Source of the DNA: Ruminococcus sp.
GTDB lineage: Bacteria; Bacillota; Clostridia; Oscillospirales; Ruminococcaceae
DNA length: 64,000 nucleotides
Reading direction: 5' to 3'
Assembly (NCBI RefSeq): GCF_024691275.1
Contig: NZ_JAILNU010000058.1
Span: 80,399-144,398, forward strand
Shown here: one piece after another, positions 35,899-44,500 of the stretch
How positions within the stretch are numbered: the stretch's first letter is position 1
Layout of the letters: each line of letters starts with the position of its first letter
Notes under the pieces: model-generated
Told to the model about the DNA's origin: nothing
What the model saw: only the letters and a program-made list of their open reading frames with translations
Databases searched by the model: none
Made by a program: the position numbers and the translations under genes

Positions 35899-36309
35899 GT
35901 GGTTTTCTTTAATAGCGGTCTTTGCTTTGGCAACGATCGTCCTGTCGTTTTCGTATGACAGAATATTTGCGGCGTAAGAAATGTCTACCCAGCGTATTTC
36001 CGCGATCTCGCCTTCCTGAGGAATAAAATCGACGTTTTTTGCCTTTGCGAGAAAGTAAACGACGACCTTGACAGTGTCCTTTTTTGGCGAGTATGTCACT
36101 GTTTCTCTGAAAGTGGGGTCAATAATCACGTCAATGGAGGTCTCCTCCATGATCTCACGACGAGCAGTTTCGATCTCAGTCTCGCCCTTTTCAACGTGAC
36201 CTTTTGGGAATGACCAGTGACCGCTGTTGATATGCTTTATCAGCAGAATTTCCGTATTGCCGTGGTATTTCCTGTAGACAATCGCGCCGCATGATTTCTC
36301 ATGAAGCAT
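35896..36309 (-). CDS. Nudix hydrolase, Ap4A-hydrolase-like
   Basis: 137 residues. The complete Nudix box is present: GHVEKGETEIETARREIMEE, with the REIMEE metal-binding glutamates near residues 51-56. The preceding SGHWSFPKGH and the following TSIDVII match asymmetrical diadenosine tetraphosphatase-type proteins, which clear Ap4A or oxidised nucleotides. The substrate is inferred. ATG at 36309 with AAAGGAT upstream; a good sigma-A promoter lies at 36407-36435. It converges on the Ig-like gene. Confidence 0.88.
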   Translation of the reverse strand: MLHEKSCGAIVYRKYHGNTEILLIKHINSGHWSFPKGHVEKGETEIETARREIMEETSIDVIIDPTFRETVTYSPKKDTVKVVVYFLAKAKNVDFIPQEGEIAEIRWVDISYAANILSYENDRTIVAKAKTAIKENH

Positions 36310-36406
36310 ATTTTATCCTTTCTTGTCCGAAAAATCGGGCAGAATAAAAGCAGATCGTCTGTATATCCGTTAATGCAGGCGCTGCTTTTTTATGTTGTTC
36401 ACAATT

Positions 36407-36435
36407 ATTATAGCATATTTTGTCTATTTTGTCTA
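36407..36435 (-). promoter_or_regulatory. Sigma-A promoter of the Nudix gene
   Basis: On the minus strand, TAGACA (36435-36430), 17-base spacer and TATAAT (36412-36407) with extended TG. The TAGACAAAA word is repeated in tandem (36426-36421). No other gene-like signal is seen in the 266-base gap up to 36575. Confidence 0.7.
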
Positions 36436-36575
36436 TACCCGTCTTTGTAAATTTGCAGGAAATTTTGGCATGATAATGTCGTATTTTAGCGCCGCAGACA
36501 CGCCGTCCCATATGGAATAAACTGCGGACAGTCTGAATATAATTTCGTAAAGCAATCTTCAAGGAGGTCACCGTT

Positions 36576-38117
36576 ATGGACTTAAAACTTAACAGAGCGA
36601 CTGTTCCTGCTAACGAGGTCATCTTCGATGGTGTACAGGAACAGTCCATAGAACTTGATTACATTCTTCCTGATTACTGTCCCGATATCTTTCGCCTTAT
36701 CCGCTGTGAGACCGTTCCCGTTGTCACGGACTGGAGCGTCAGCGGCGACAGGCTCACCTATGAGCTGAGATGCGATGTACGTATACTCTACTGCGGCGAG
36801 GAGGGTACGGCTGTCCAGTCGGTTGAGCAGCGCAGGAATTTCACCAAAACCGTAGAGCTGAAGAAAAATGTGGAGTCTCCTGTGGTAAGGCTCATACCCA
36901 AGGCAGACCATGTGAACTGCCGTGCTGTGAACAAGAGGCGGCTTGATCTGCGCGGAGCTGTATCCGTTAAGGTGTCCGTAACGGGACAGCAGGATCAGGA
37001 AGTGATATCAGATGCATTCGGCATGAATATACAGTTGAAGAAAGCTCCTGTAAAATTCGCGGCACAGCGGCTGTCTGCGGACAAGAACGTGCATATCGAG
37101 GAAGACATCGAGCTGAATGCTTCACAGCCCGATATCACGGGTATCCTCAATTGCAGGTGCAGGGCTTCTTCCTGCGAGATGAAGCTTATCTCAGGAAAGC
37201 TTCTTGCAAAAGGCGAGGCAGATGTGGAGCTGCTGTATGCAGGCGAAGGTGCGGTTGAGCCTGTGAGGTTTTCCCTGAGCTACAGCCAGATAATCGACGT
37301 GGACGGTCTCGACGAGAGCTTTGAGTGCAATGTGCTTCCCGAGGTTGTGAGCTGCGATGTTACGGCAGTGGCTGATAAAGACGGCAGCAGCCGCATTATA
37401 CGCTGCGAGACTGAGCTGAGACTGTGCTGCCGAGCCGTTAAGACAGCCTCGGCTATGATAGCGGAGGACGCTTTTTCAACAGTGTACCCGTGCAATGTTG
37501 AAATGTCCGACATCAAGGCTGAACAGATACCTGCAATATACGACGAAAGCTTCAGATACAGCGCAAAACTTGCCGAAGGTGAAAGCGTTCCCCAGACTAT
37601 ATACGCTATGTGGAGCGAGCCGAAAAATATCAATGCGCGTATAGGCGATGACGGAAGATCGGTGATCCTGAGCGGTATGCTATCCTATTCTATGGCAGCT
37701 AAGGACAATTCAGGCATGATAATGATGCCTGACCGCGACGAGGCGTTTGAGGAAACTATAGCTCTCCCCGATGACATAAGCGGCTCAGCTGTTTCAGCTG
37801 ACGTGAGCGTCCGCGAAACTGCATATGATATCTCCGCAGAAGGCGTACTTACGGCAAGATCAGACATCGCAGCGAAGCTTTCCGTGTACAGTTCGGATTC
37901 AATAAAAGCTGTAACGAACATTACTGTTGATGAAACTGTTAAAAAAGCGCGCGACGGTGATTACGCCATAAAGCTTTACTTCGGAATTGAGAACGAAAAT
38001 ATCTGGGATATCGCCAAGCGCTACAGCACCAGCGTGTCTGCTATCATGGAGGAAAACGAGCTCAGCGGAGAACGTCTTGAAAGCGGCGGTATGCTGCTGA
38101 TACCCATAGTATCGTGA
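36576..38117 (+). CDS. sipL: DUF3794/SPOCS and LysM protein, SipL-like spore-coat morphogenetic protein
   Basis: 513 residues. The start has the DUF3794 pattern (VIFDGVQEQSIELDYILPDYCPDIFRLIRC). Repeats of the SPOCS fold cover about 1-440, with SDAFGMNIQL and FSLSYSQIIDVDGLDE in later copies. The C-terminus is a LysM domain (YFGIENENIWDIAKRYSTSV, about 465-510). This combination, and spoIVA as the next gene, matches SipL, which in Clostridioides difficile binds SpoIVA through its LysM domain to build the spore coat basement layer. SD AAGGAGG. It acts in the mother cell around the forespore. No convincing sigma-E promoter could be assigned by eye. Confidence 0.8.
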   Translation: MDLKLNRATVPANEVIFDGVQEQSIELDYILPDYCPDIFRLIRCETVPVVTDWSVSGDRLTYELRCDVRILYCGEEGTAVQSVEQRRNFTKTVELKKNVESPVVRLIPKADHVNCRAVNKRRLDLRGAVSVKVSVTGQQDQEVISDAFGMNIQLKKAPVKFAAQRLSADKNVHIEEDIELNASQPDITGILNCRCRASSCEMKLISGKLLAKGEADVELLYAGEGAVEPVRFSLSYSQIIDVDGLDESFECNVLPEVVSCDVTAVADKDGSSRIIRCETELRLCCRAVKTASAMIAEDAFSTVYPCNVEMSDIKAEQIPAIYDESFRYSAKLAEGESVPQTIYAMWSEPKNINARIGDDGRSVILSGMLSYSMAAKDNSGMIMMPDRDEAFEETIALPDDISGSAVSADVSVRETAYDISAEGVLTARSDIAAKLSVYSSDSIKAVTNITVDETVKKARDGDYAIKLYFGIENENIWDIAKRYSTSVSAIMEENELSGERLESGGMLLIPIVS

Positions 38118-38126
38118 AGTAATGCT

Positions 38127-38198
38127 GTAGGGGCGGTGTCTGCATCGTCCCGCAAAACGTTGATAATCATGGACTGATGCCTGCATCAGCCCCTATAA
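38127..38198. repeat. Intergenic palindromic repeat, copy 3
   Basis: GTAGGGGCGGTG at the left and AGCCCCTATA at the right form the outer inverted repeat; gatgc/gcatc words lie inside. It fills the gap between the sipL-like gene and spoIVA, so transcription of spoIVA may run through it. Confidence 0.6.
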
Positions 38199-38219
38199 AT
38201 ACAGATTAAGGAGCAAAAC

Positions 38220-39695
38220 ATGGCAAAAGATATATACAGCGATATCGCTCAGCGCACGGGCGGCGATATCTACATAGGAGTGGTCGGCCCTGTGCGCACG
38301 GGAAAGTCCACATTCATAAAAAGATTCATGGAGTCGCTTGTCATACCCAATATTACCAGCGAGTTCAAGCGCGAACGGGCTCTCGACGAGCTGCCGCAGT
38401 CCGCAGCAGGCAAGACTATCATGACTACCGAGCCTAAGTTTATCCCCGAAGAAGCTGTGCAGATAGACCTCGGCGACGGTGCGGCGTTCAACGTAAGGCT
38501 GATAGACTGCGTGGGATATATCGTTCCCAGCTCTATGGGCTATATCGAGAACGAGCAGCCGCGTATGGTCATGACTTCGTGGTTCGATGAGGAGATACCG
38601 TTTAATATGGCGGCGGAAATAGGTACGCAGAAGGTCATAACCGATCACTCCACGATAGGACTGGTCGTAACCACAGACGGCTCTGTTACGGATATTCCCC
38701 GTGAGGAGTACGAGGAGTGTGAGGAGCGCGTTATCCGTGAGCTGAAAGAGCTTGGCAAGCCGTTCGTGGTCATACTGAATACTGTTGACCCTAATTCCTC
38801 AGAGGTAAGAGCTCTTGCGGAGAAGCTGACCGACCGCTATGATGCAAAGGTCATACCTGTGAACTGTCTTGACCTCTCAGAGAAAGATATCCGCGGCATC
38901 ATGCGTGAGATCCTCTTTTCGTTCCCGATAAAGGAGATAAATATCCGCACAGCCCGCTGGATAAATACTCTCGGAAAGGGACACTGGCTGAAAACGGAGA
39001 TACTGGACTGCATACGCAATGCTGCAAAGGATATCCGCCTTGTACGTGAGGTGGAGCAGGCTGCGGCAGCAATGGGGGAGTGTCCTAATGTTATCAAGGC
39101 AGAGGTGAGCAGTATCGACCTCGGAAAAGGCGCGGTCACTATCACGGTGGAGCTTGACAACAGCCTTTTCTATAAGATACTCGGCGAGACTACAGGTATC
39201 GAGATAGAGAGCGAAAGCGACCTTATGCCGCTTTTATCGGAGCTCAACGATATTCGCCGAAAGTACAAGCGCATCGAGCCGGCTCTTGCGGAGGTCGAGG
39301 CGACAGGTTACGGTATCGTTATGCCTGAGCTGGAGGAGATGTCTCTCGAAGAGCCGAAAATTATCCGTCAGGGCGGCAAATACGGCGTGAAGCTCACTGC
39401 TTCCGCACCGTCGATACATCTGATGAAAGCCAATATCAACACCACTGTCAGTCCTATTGTGGGGACTGAGCGGCAATCCGAGGAGCTTGTGATGTACCTG
39501 CTTGACGGCTTTGACGACGACCCGAAGAAGATATGGGAGAGCAATATTTTCGGCAAGTCGCTGCACGAGCTGGTCAACGAGGGACTGCACAGCAAGCTGT
39601 TCAAGATGCCTGTTGACGCGCGAATGAAGCTTCAGGAGACATTGGAGCGCGTGATAAACGAAGGCTGTTCGGGACTTATCTGCTTCATACTATGA
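38220..39695 (+). CDS. spoIVA: Stage IV sporulation protein A
   Basis: 491-residue ATPase that polymerises on the forespore surface as the base of the spore coat. The N-terminus MAKDIYSDIAQRTGGDIYIG and Walker A GPVRTGKST (about residue 27) are diagnostic; the TRAFAC-type G-domain ends near 240 (VILNTVDPNS). The middle and C-terminal SpoIVA domains end in the conserved GCSGLICFIL. Full length, with no lesions. Together with the adjacent SipL-like gene it indicates a retained sporulation programme. AAGGAG lies before the ATG. Confidence 0.96.
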   Translation: MAKDIYSDIAQRTGGDIYIGVVGPVRTGKSTFIKRFMESLVIPNITSEFKRERALDELPQSAAGKTIMTTEPKFIPEEAVQIDLGDGAAFNVRLIDCVGYIVPSSMGYIENEQPRMVMTSWFDEEIPFNMAAEIGTQKVITDHSTIGLVVTTDGSVTDIPREEYEECEERVIRELKELGKPFVVILNTVDPNSSEVRALAEKLTDRYDAKVIPVNCLDLSEKDIRGIMREILFSFPIKEINIRTARWINTLGKGHWLKTEILDCIRNAAKDIRLVREVEQAAAAMGECPNVIKAEVSSIDLGKGAVTITVELDNSLFYKILGETTGIEIESESDLMPLLSELNDIRRKYKRIEPALAEVEATGYGIVMPELEEMSLEEPKIIRQGGKYGVKLTASAPSIHLMKANINTTVSPIVGTERQSEELVMYLLDGFDDDPKKIWESNIFGKSLHELVNEGLHSKLFKMPVDARMKLQETLERVINEGCSGLICFIL

Positions 39696-39789
39696 AAAAA
39701 GGCAGCGTGACGCTGCACCCTTGCCCCGTTGCCGTTCGTAAACTCACTTACTATCATCAAAAACGATAATTGTACATCGCTTACAGCAC

Positions 39790-39821
39790 AAAAAAGGAGT
39801 ACCGTGAGGAACTCCTTTTTT
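39790..39821. terminator. Bidirectional terminator at the left edge of the small-gene island
   Basis: aaaaaaggagt (39790-39800) pairs with actcctttttt (39811-39821). A very similar hairpin lies at 41024-41053, at the other side of the AT-rich genes. The gap 39696-39789 also has a gcagcgtgacgctgc palindrome related to the direct repeat at 50283. Confidence 0.85.
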
Positions 39822-39916
39822 CAGCCGTTAGCCGTTAGCCTTTAGCCATGTAGGGGCGGCGTTCCGCCGCCCGCTTGTAAATATAAACTTTGTAGGGGCG
39901 AATTTTATTCGCCCAT
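39822..39916. repeat. Intergenic palindromic repeat, copy 4
   Basis: CAGCCGTTAGCC words, then CCATGTAGGGGCGGCG with the gggcggcg/cgccgccc stem, followed by a second GTAGGGGCGAA...TTCGCCC stem. Closest in layout to copy 1 at 8556. Confidence 0.8.
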
Positions 39917-39929
39917 TTATTCTTTACAT

Positions 39930-40091
39930 TTAAACTTCCCAAACATCGTAATCAATCAAATTATTATATTGTCGTTTTAAAATTGCAATTGCCTCACTTT
40001 CAGAATGAAGATTTGTAAATAAACCTGTTCGAGTTGTTGTTCCGCCACCTGGTATGCTTAAAATTACTTGATAACGATAATTATGGTTCAT
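39930..40091 (-). CDS. Very small protein, third gene of the island operon
   Basis: 53 residues, reading MNHNYRYQVILSIPGGGT at the start and NNLIDYDVWEV at the end. ATG at 40091 has a strong AAAGGAGGA 6 bases upstream. It is the last of three co-oriented genes, 17 bases after the previous stop. AT-rich codons differ from the neighbouring host genes. A beta-strand/helix mix is likely; no known motif, signal or membrane segment. Function unknown. Confidence 0.7.
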   Translation of the reverse strand: MNHNYRYQVILSIPGGGTTTRTGLFTNLHSESEAIAILKRQYNNLIDYDVWEV

Positions 40092-40108
40092 AAAAATCCT
40101 CCTTTATA

Positions 40109-40279
40109 TTATTGTTTCTCCCATCTTGGTGAATGGGGCATATCTGGTTTTCCTGACGGGTGACAATTGCATTTGCCAGGGACAAAAGGTGTTTGATTTG
40201 GCATATGTCCACATTCGGTATATGCTATTTTTCCTTGTTTACCACACCACTGGCATATTGATTTACATAATTGTTCCAT
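40109..40279 (-). CDS. Small cysteine-rich protein, second gene of the island operon
   Basis: 56 residues from MEQLCKSICQWCGKQGK; the ATG at 40279 has AAAGGAA upstream and starts one base after the previous stop. Cysteines at 5, 9, 12, 23, 37 and 39 plus several histidines suggest a structural zinc site. The Pro-rich tail (KPDMPHSPRWEKQ) looks disordered. I do not recognise the family. Its operon mates are a membrane-proximal coiled-coil protein and a 53-residue protein. Confidence 0.65.
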   Translation of the reverse strand: MEQLCKSICQWCGKQGKIAYTECGHMPNQTPFVPGKCNCHPSGKPDMPHSPRWEKQ

Positions 40280-40280
40280 T

Positions 40281-40655
40281 TTAAAGTTCCTTTCTTCTTT
40301 CAATTTCTTCTTGTTCACGTGCTATTCTCTCGTCATATGAGTTGCGTTCTGAATATAATTGTTTCATTTTGTTTGCATATTCTGGAGAATCTTCCTTATA
40401 ACTTGTTTCTTTTTTGAAATCATTCATTTGATCCTTGATTTGCCACTCTCCTGCTAAGCCTTGAATTTTAGAGTAATTTTCTTTAAAGCCATAATAATCG
40501 GCTTCACTTATGGATCCATTTTTGTATCTTTTAGTTGTTTCCTTCATAGCGTTGTCCATAAACTTTCCTGCTACGGCTTTGGCTTTGTCTGGATTTTCAA
40601 GTGCTTTCTTTCCAAGAAATCCTGCACCTGCTAATAATAATAGCTCGGTTAACAT
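40281..40655 (-). CDS. Small membrane-anchored coiled-coil protein, first gene of the island operon
   Basis: 124 residues from MLTELLLLAGAGFLGKKAL; the ATG at 40655 has AGGAGGT upstream. A short hydrophobic N-terminus could insert in the membrane or act as an amphipathic anchor. The rest is charged and helical, ending in a coiled coil (NSYDERIAREQEEIERRKEL). Transcribed from the promoter at 40717-40745, between two XRE-type operators. Function unknown; such layouts occur in small accessory or phage-derived loci. Confidence 0.65.
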   Translation of the reverse strand: MLTELLLLAGAGFLGKKALENPDKAKAVAGKFMDNAMKETTKRYKNGSISEADYYGFKENYSKIQGLAGEWQIKDQMNDFKKETSYKEDSPEYANKMKQLYSERNSYDERIAREQEEIERRKEL

Positions 40656-40692
40656 AAAGAACACCTCCTGCGTGTTGTACGTTTTCCATACT

Positions 40693-40712
40693 TTGCACCT
40701 ATTTAGGTGCAA
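40693..40712. promoter_or_regulatory. Operator palindrome O1
   Basis: TTGCACCTATTTAGGTGCAA, a 20-base palindrome just downstream of the minus-strand -10. It matches O2 at 40751 in size and central TTATTT-like core. Probable binding site of the XRE regulator at 40797. Confidence 0.75.
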
Positions 40713-40716
40713 TTAT

Positions 40717-40745
40717 ATTATAACATATGGATATAATAAAATCAA
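40717..40745 (-). promoter_or_regulatory. Promoter of the three-gene island operon
   Basis: Minus strand: TTGATT (40745-40740), 17-base spacer, TATAAT (40722-40717). It lies between O1 and O2, so a bound regulator would cover its start site and upstream side. A plus-strand TATAAT at 40732-40737 probably drives the regulator itself. Confidence 0.65.
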
Positions 40746-40750
40746 CACTT

Positions 40751-40770
40751 TTGCGCTTATTTGAGTGCAA
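40751..40770. promoter_or_regulatory. Operator palindrome O2
   Basis: TTGCGCTTATTTGAGTGCAA, imperfect 20-base palindrome in the leader of the XRE gene; 58 bases centre to centre from O1. Suggests autorepression. Confidence 0.72.
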
Positions 40771-40796
40771 AATATAAACAGGAGGATTTGTGCACT

Positions 40797-41024
40797 ATGA
40801 ATAAAGAGGTGGAAAAGGCGGTCGGCAGCAACATCAGGCGGCTCCGAGAAAAAGCCGATATCACGCAGGAGCAGCTCTCGGCGCGTTTGCAGGTGAACGG
40901 CTGCGACATTACGCGGAGCGCTCTTGCCAAGATAGAGGTGGGACAGCGCCACCTTTACCCCGACGAGATCATTCTGCTGAAAAAGCTTCTGAACGTGAGC
41001 TACGATGATATATTTGAAATATAA
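40797..41024 (+). CDS. XRE-family HTH transcriptional regulator
   Basis: 75 residues, essentially one Cro/CI helix-turn-helix: VGSNIRRLREKADITQEQLSARLQ, recognition helix region ITRSALAKIEVGQRH, and the closing PDEIILLKKLLNVSYDDIFEI. The ATG at 40797 has CAGGAGG about 10 bases upstream; an earlier in-frame ATG overlaps the operator. It is divergent from the three small genes, with two matching palindromes between them, so it most likely represses both directions. Its GC-richer codons contrast with those of the AT-rich operon it faces. Confidence 0.88.
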   Translation: MNKEVEKAVGSNIRRLREKADITQEQLSARLQVNGCDITRSALAKIEVGQRHLYPDEIILLKKLLNVSYDDIFEI

Positions 41025-41053
41025 AAAAGGAGTACTGTGCGGTACTCCTTTTT
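41024..41053. terminator. Bidirectional terminator at the right edge of the island
   Basis: aaaaaggagtac/gtactccttttt with a 6-base loop, directly after the XRE stop. Nearly identical to the hairpin at 39790. Confidence 0.88.
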
Positions 41054-41079
41054 CGCAATATTTGATTCAGCGCAAAATA

Positions 41080-41259
41080 TCAGATTCCGTTATGAATTTC
41101 CGACATTGCATTTGCAGCAGGAATTTCTGATATTATGTTGGTTTGTGGCGAATTGTCCATATCGGCTTCGGTTGTTGAATTGTGTTTGCCCGCAGCGAGC
41201 AGTGACGCTGTAATGAATCCAACGGAAGCACAAAGTAAACATTGTATTATTTCTCTCAT
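41080..41259 (-). CDS. Small single-span membrane or secreted peptide
   Basis: 59 residues: MREIIQCLLCASVGFITASL then LAAGKHN and a polar tail. AGAAAGGA lies about 9 bases before the ATG at 41259. One N-terminal hydrophobic helix and a short polar C-terminus resemble the tiny DUF3789-type membrane proteins of mobile elements, but this likeness is weak. It lies next to the XRE island and may belong to it. From 41260 to 41463 I see only AT-rich sequence that probably holds its promoter. Confidence 0.5.
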   Translation of the reverse strand: MREIIQCLLCASVGFITASLLAAGKHNSTTEADMDNSPQTNIISEIPAANAMSEIHNGI

Positions 41260-41463
41260 GTGTTTGATTCCTTTCTGTAATTTTATTGTTTTCTATGTTT
41301 TAATATCTCTATATTTTATGCTTACATTATACTATTTCAGAAGTGGAATGTCAATATTTTATGATAAATTTTGACGATTTTTACAGTGGAGTGATACTGC
41401 TGATTGGTAAAGTTTCATAAAAATAATCGAAGAAACAAAATTTTAAGTTTTTGTTCATAAAAA

Positions 41464-41498
41464 CAAGAAAGACGTGCCGCCTAAGCACGTCTTTCTTG
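41464..41498 (-). terminator. Terminator of the xylanase gene
   Basis: Stem caagaaagacgtgc/gcacgtctttcttg, followed on the minus strand by GTTTTT. A second hairpin, ctgtgcgg/ccgcacag (41542-41574), lies between it and the stop codon and may stabilise the long mRNA. Confidence 0.85.
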
Positions 41499-41598
41499 TT
41501 CTGATTTGTCCCTTACAATTTATTTTTGGAATTATATCAATCTGTGCGGCGCGTTGTGCAGATGCACCGCACAGACCAACATCGAAAAGGAATTATAA

Positions 41599-44500
41599 TT
41601 ATGTCATTGACCAGCTGTCGAAGCTTACGTCGCCGTTAGCGATGAAGTAAATGTCACTTGCTCCGTTTGGAACATTTGGAATACCTGTGATGATCTCAGA
41701 CATTGAGCCGCCTGCAGGTACTTCGATGTAAGCGATAGCGTCGCCTGTTCTTGAACCAGCAACAACCTTTATTATAGCACCGTTCTTAGAAGAAGCCTTA
41801 GCTGTGAGTGTGCCGTCAACCTTAGAGAAGTCAACCTTGCTTACCTTAGCCCATTCGCCCTTCTTGAGTTCAAGTGTTGAGTTGCCTACGCCTGATACGC
41901 TGATGCCCTTTGACTGGTTAGACATTGTAGCTGCACGTATTGTCTGTGTAGGATCGAGGTTCTCGATCTGGCTTACACCTGTCTGTGAACCGCCGCAAGT
42001 GATCTTGCCGTTGTTTAAAGTTGCCTTATCAATACAGGGTGATCTGTAGTTAAGACCCTTGCCGCCGTTAACGCCCATACGCATTTCGAGCTGACGTGAG
42101 TGATAGAGAACATAGTAGCTGCCCTTGAATTCGATGATCGAGTGGTGGTTGTTACCGCCGTTGTCAAGTCTCTGTGTACCAGTGTTCTTGAATACAACGC
42201 CCTGATATGTGTATCCCTTGAGAGGATTTGTTGATGTCATATAACCGATATCAGCATTGCTGAATGACTGACCGTTTACACTTGTACCGCCAGGAACGTT
42301 CCAGTTGTGGCAGAATGAATAATACCATGTGTTACCGATCTTTATCATGCTTGAGTCTTCAAAGAGGTAAGGTGTACCAGGATCAATAGGAGTACCTACG
42401 ATCGAGATCATGTCGTCGCCAAGCTGAGCGATACGTCCCTGCTTTGTATTAGCAGCCTGTCCGTTTGGAACACCGCCGCCGTATGCAATGATACCTGTGT
42501 CTGTTTCAGGATCATAGTAAACGCCCGGATCGAAGAGCCAAGTTACGTTACTGTTAGGTGTGTTTCTGGAAATGAGTTCGTGTCCGAGAGGATCTCTTAC
42601 ATTCTTAGTGAATGTCGGGTCATCAGCTGTGATAACGCCGATACCTGAACCATTGTTTGCGAAGTAAAGGAAGAACTTATCCTGTCCCTTGATATTCTTC
42701 CAAGCAGCATCAGGAGCCCATGCATTGTTAGCCCATTTTGCAATAGGAGTGCCGTTGACTCTTGTTTTTGCAACAGGGATCTGACCGTGGTCAGTCCAGT
42801 TTACAAGGTCTGCTGTTGATAAGCAGTTGATATAGCCTGAAGAATAATCGTTTTCGATAAGCTGACCGTTCTTGTATGCGAATTCGTCAGCTGTTGTATA
42901 AACGTAAAGTCTTCCGTCATATACGAGCCAGCCCGGGTCTGCGCCGAAACGCTGAGTATAGATCGGGTTGTTCTCGTTATCCTTTTTATAGGATTCTGCT
43001 AAAGTTATATTACCGAATTTACTTGCCATAGCTGAGAGATCTACTGTAGGAGTTGCGGGTTTATTGATTGGGAATTCAGCTATCTTGCCAAGAATGTATT
43101 CCTGGAGAAGTACAAGGTCAGCGACCTCGAATGCCTTGTTCTGGTCTACGTCAGCAGCCTTCTGAGTCATTGAATCAGAGAAGCCTTCCTTGAGGAGACC
43201 CTTTCTTGCAGCGACCATATCGAGAGAGTCGATACGCTCATCGAAGTTGATATCGCCGAGAACTACCTTGCGAACCTTTGGCTGTCCTGCGCCTGTAATT
43301 ACTGTATCGGCAGGAGCGCCTACAGCGTCGTCGATGAAGAAGTCAACGAAATTATTTTCGTCAGTTGTTTCAACATAGATCTGCATATTAGTAGCATCTG
43401 CAGGGAGCTTATAGTTTGTGTTTGCAAGCTGTACCCACTCACCCTTAGGAGCTGTAGCTCTTGCGATCTCAACGTACTGTGCTTCATCTGAAGCGTCTGT
43501 GTACTGGAGAGTGAACTTGAACTCTGTAGTTTCATCGCCGTCATTTGTCATAGCGTTTACAGAGAAGCTGTATGCCTTGCCTGGCTCGAAGATCCTGGAA
43601 TTGAGAGCCATTGAAGCACCGTTCCATGAAGCCTCACGACCGCTGCAGAAGAGTGACTTGCTGCCCTCATATTTAGCGCTTGAGCTTACAGCGACCTTAG
43701 CTGAGCCTCTGCCTGACCAATCGCCCTCAGAGCTTTCAAATGTATCGTGGAACCAGTAACCGTTCTCATCAGGCTCAGGATCCTTTACTGTGAAGCCTGA
43801 GCTTCCCGGGCCTGTGTAAGGCTTACCTGTTGTCCACTGGCTGTCAGGAATGATGCTTGCGATAGCATTGTATGCTGACTTTGGCTGGTTGCTTCCATTG
43901 TAAAGAAGTGGCTGGTTGCTTCTGCCCGAGCCCTTATCTGTAGCTACCCATGAGTTGTTGTCGTTTGGACCCCAAACCTGTACGAGAGTTACGTTAGGAC
44001 CGTTTGGATGCTTTTCGTTCCATTCCTTAGCGTGCTGGAAGATAGCCTTATACTTTGTAGCCTGCTGATCTAATGAATACTTGCCGCCTTCAGTGGAGAT
44101 ATCAAGCTCAGTTACCTGAACGTCGAGACCGAGGTTGAGGTATTCGTCCATAGCAGCGAGGTAAGAAGGAGTTCCGCCCCAGTCATACTGACCTGACGAG
44201 CAGTTTACGTGTGACTGCATACCCATACCGTCGATAAGGCCCTTAGCCTTGAGAGGTTTGAGGATAGTATTGATGATGCAGTTCTTCTTATCGTTTGCAT
44301 ACTCGTTATAGTCGTTGTAATAAAGCTTACAGCCGGCAGGAGCATACTTTCTTGCATATGTGAAAGCCTTCTCAACGAAGCTGTTGTTACCGTAAACCTG
44401 TACCCACTTGGAGCTGCCGTTACCTGATGTAGGTCTGAGACCACCCTGTGCAGCAGTACCGTCGTTGATAACTTCGTTACATACATCGTAAGCGTAGAGT

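Noticed and set aside
41135..41374. 79-codon plus-strand frame
   Set aside because: Overlaps the minus-strand small peptide gene at 41080-41259, which has the better ribosome site; the plus frame's end is low-complexity AT-rich sequence.
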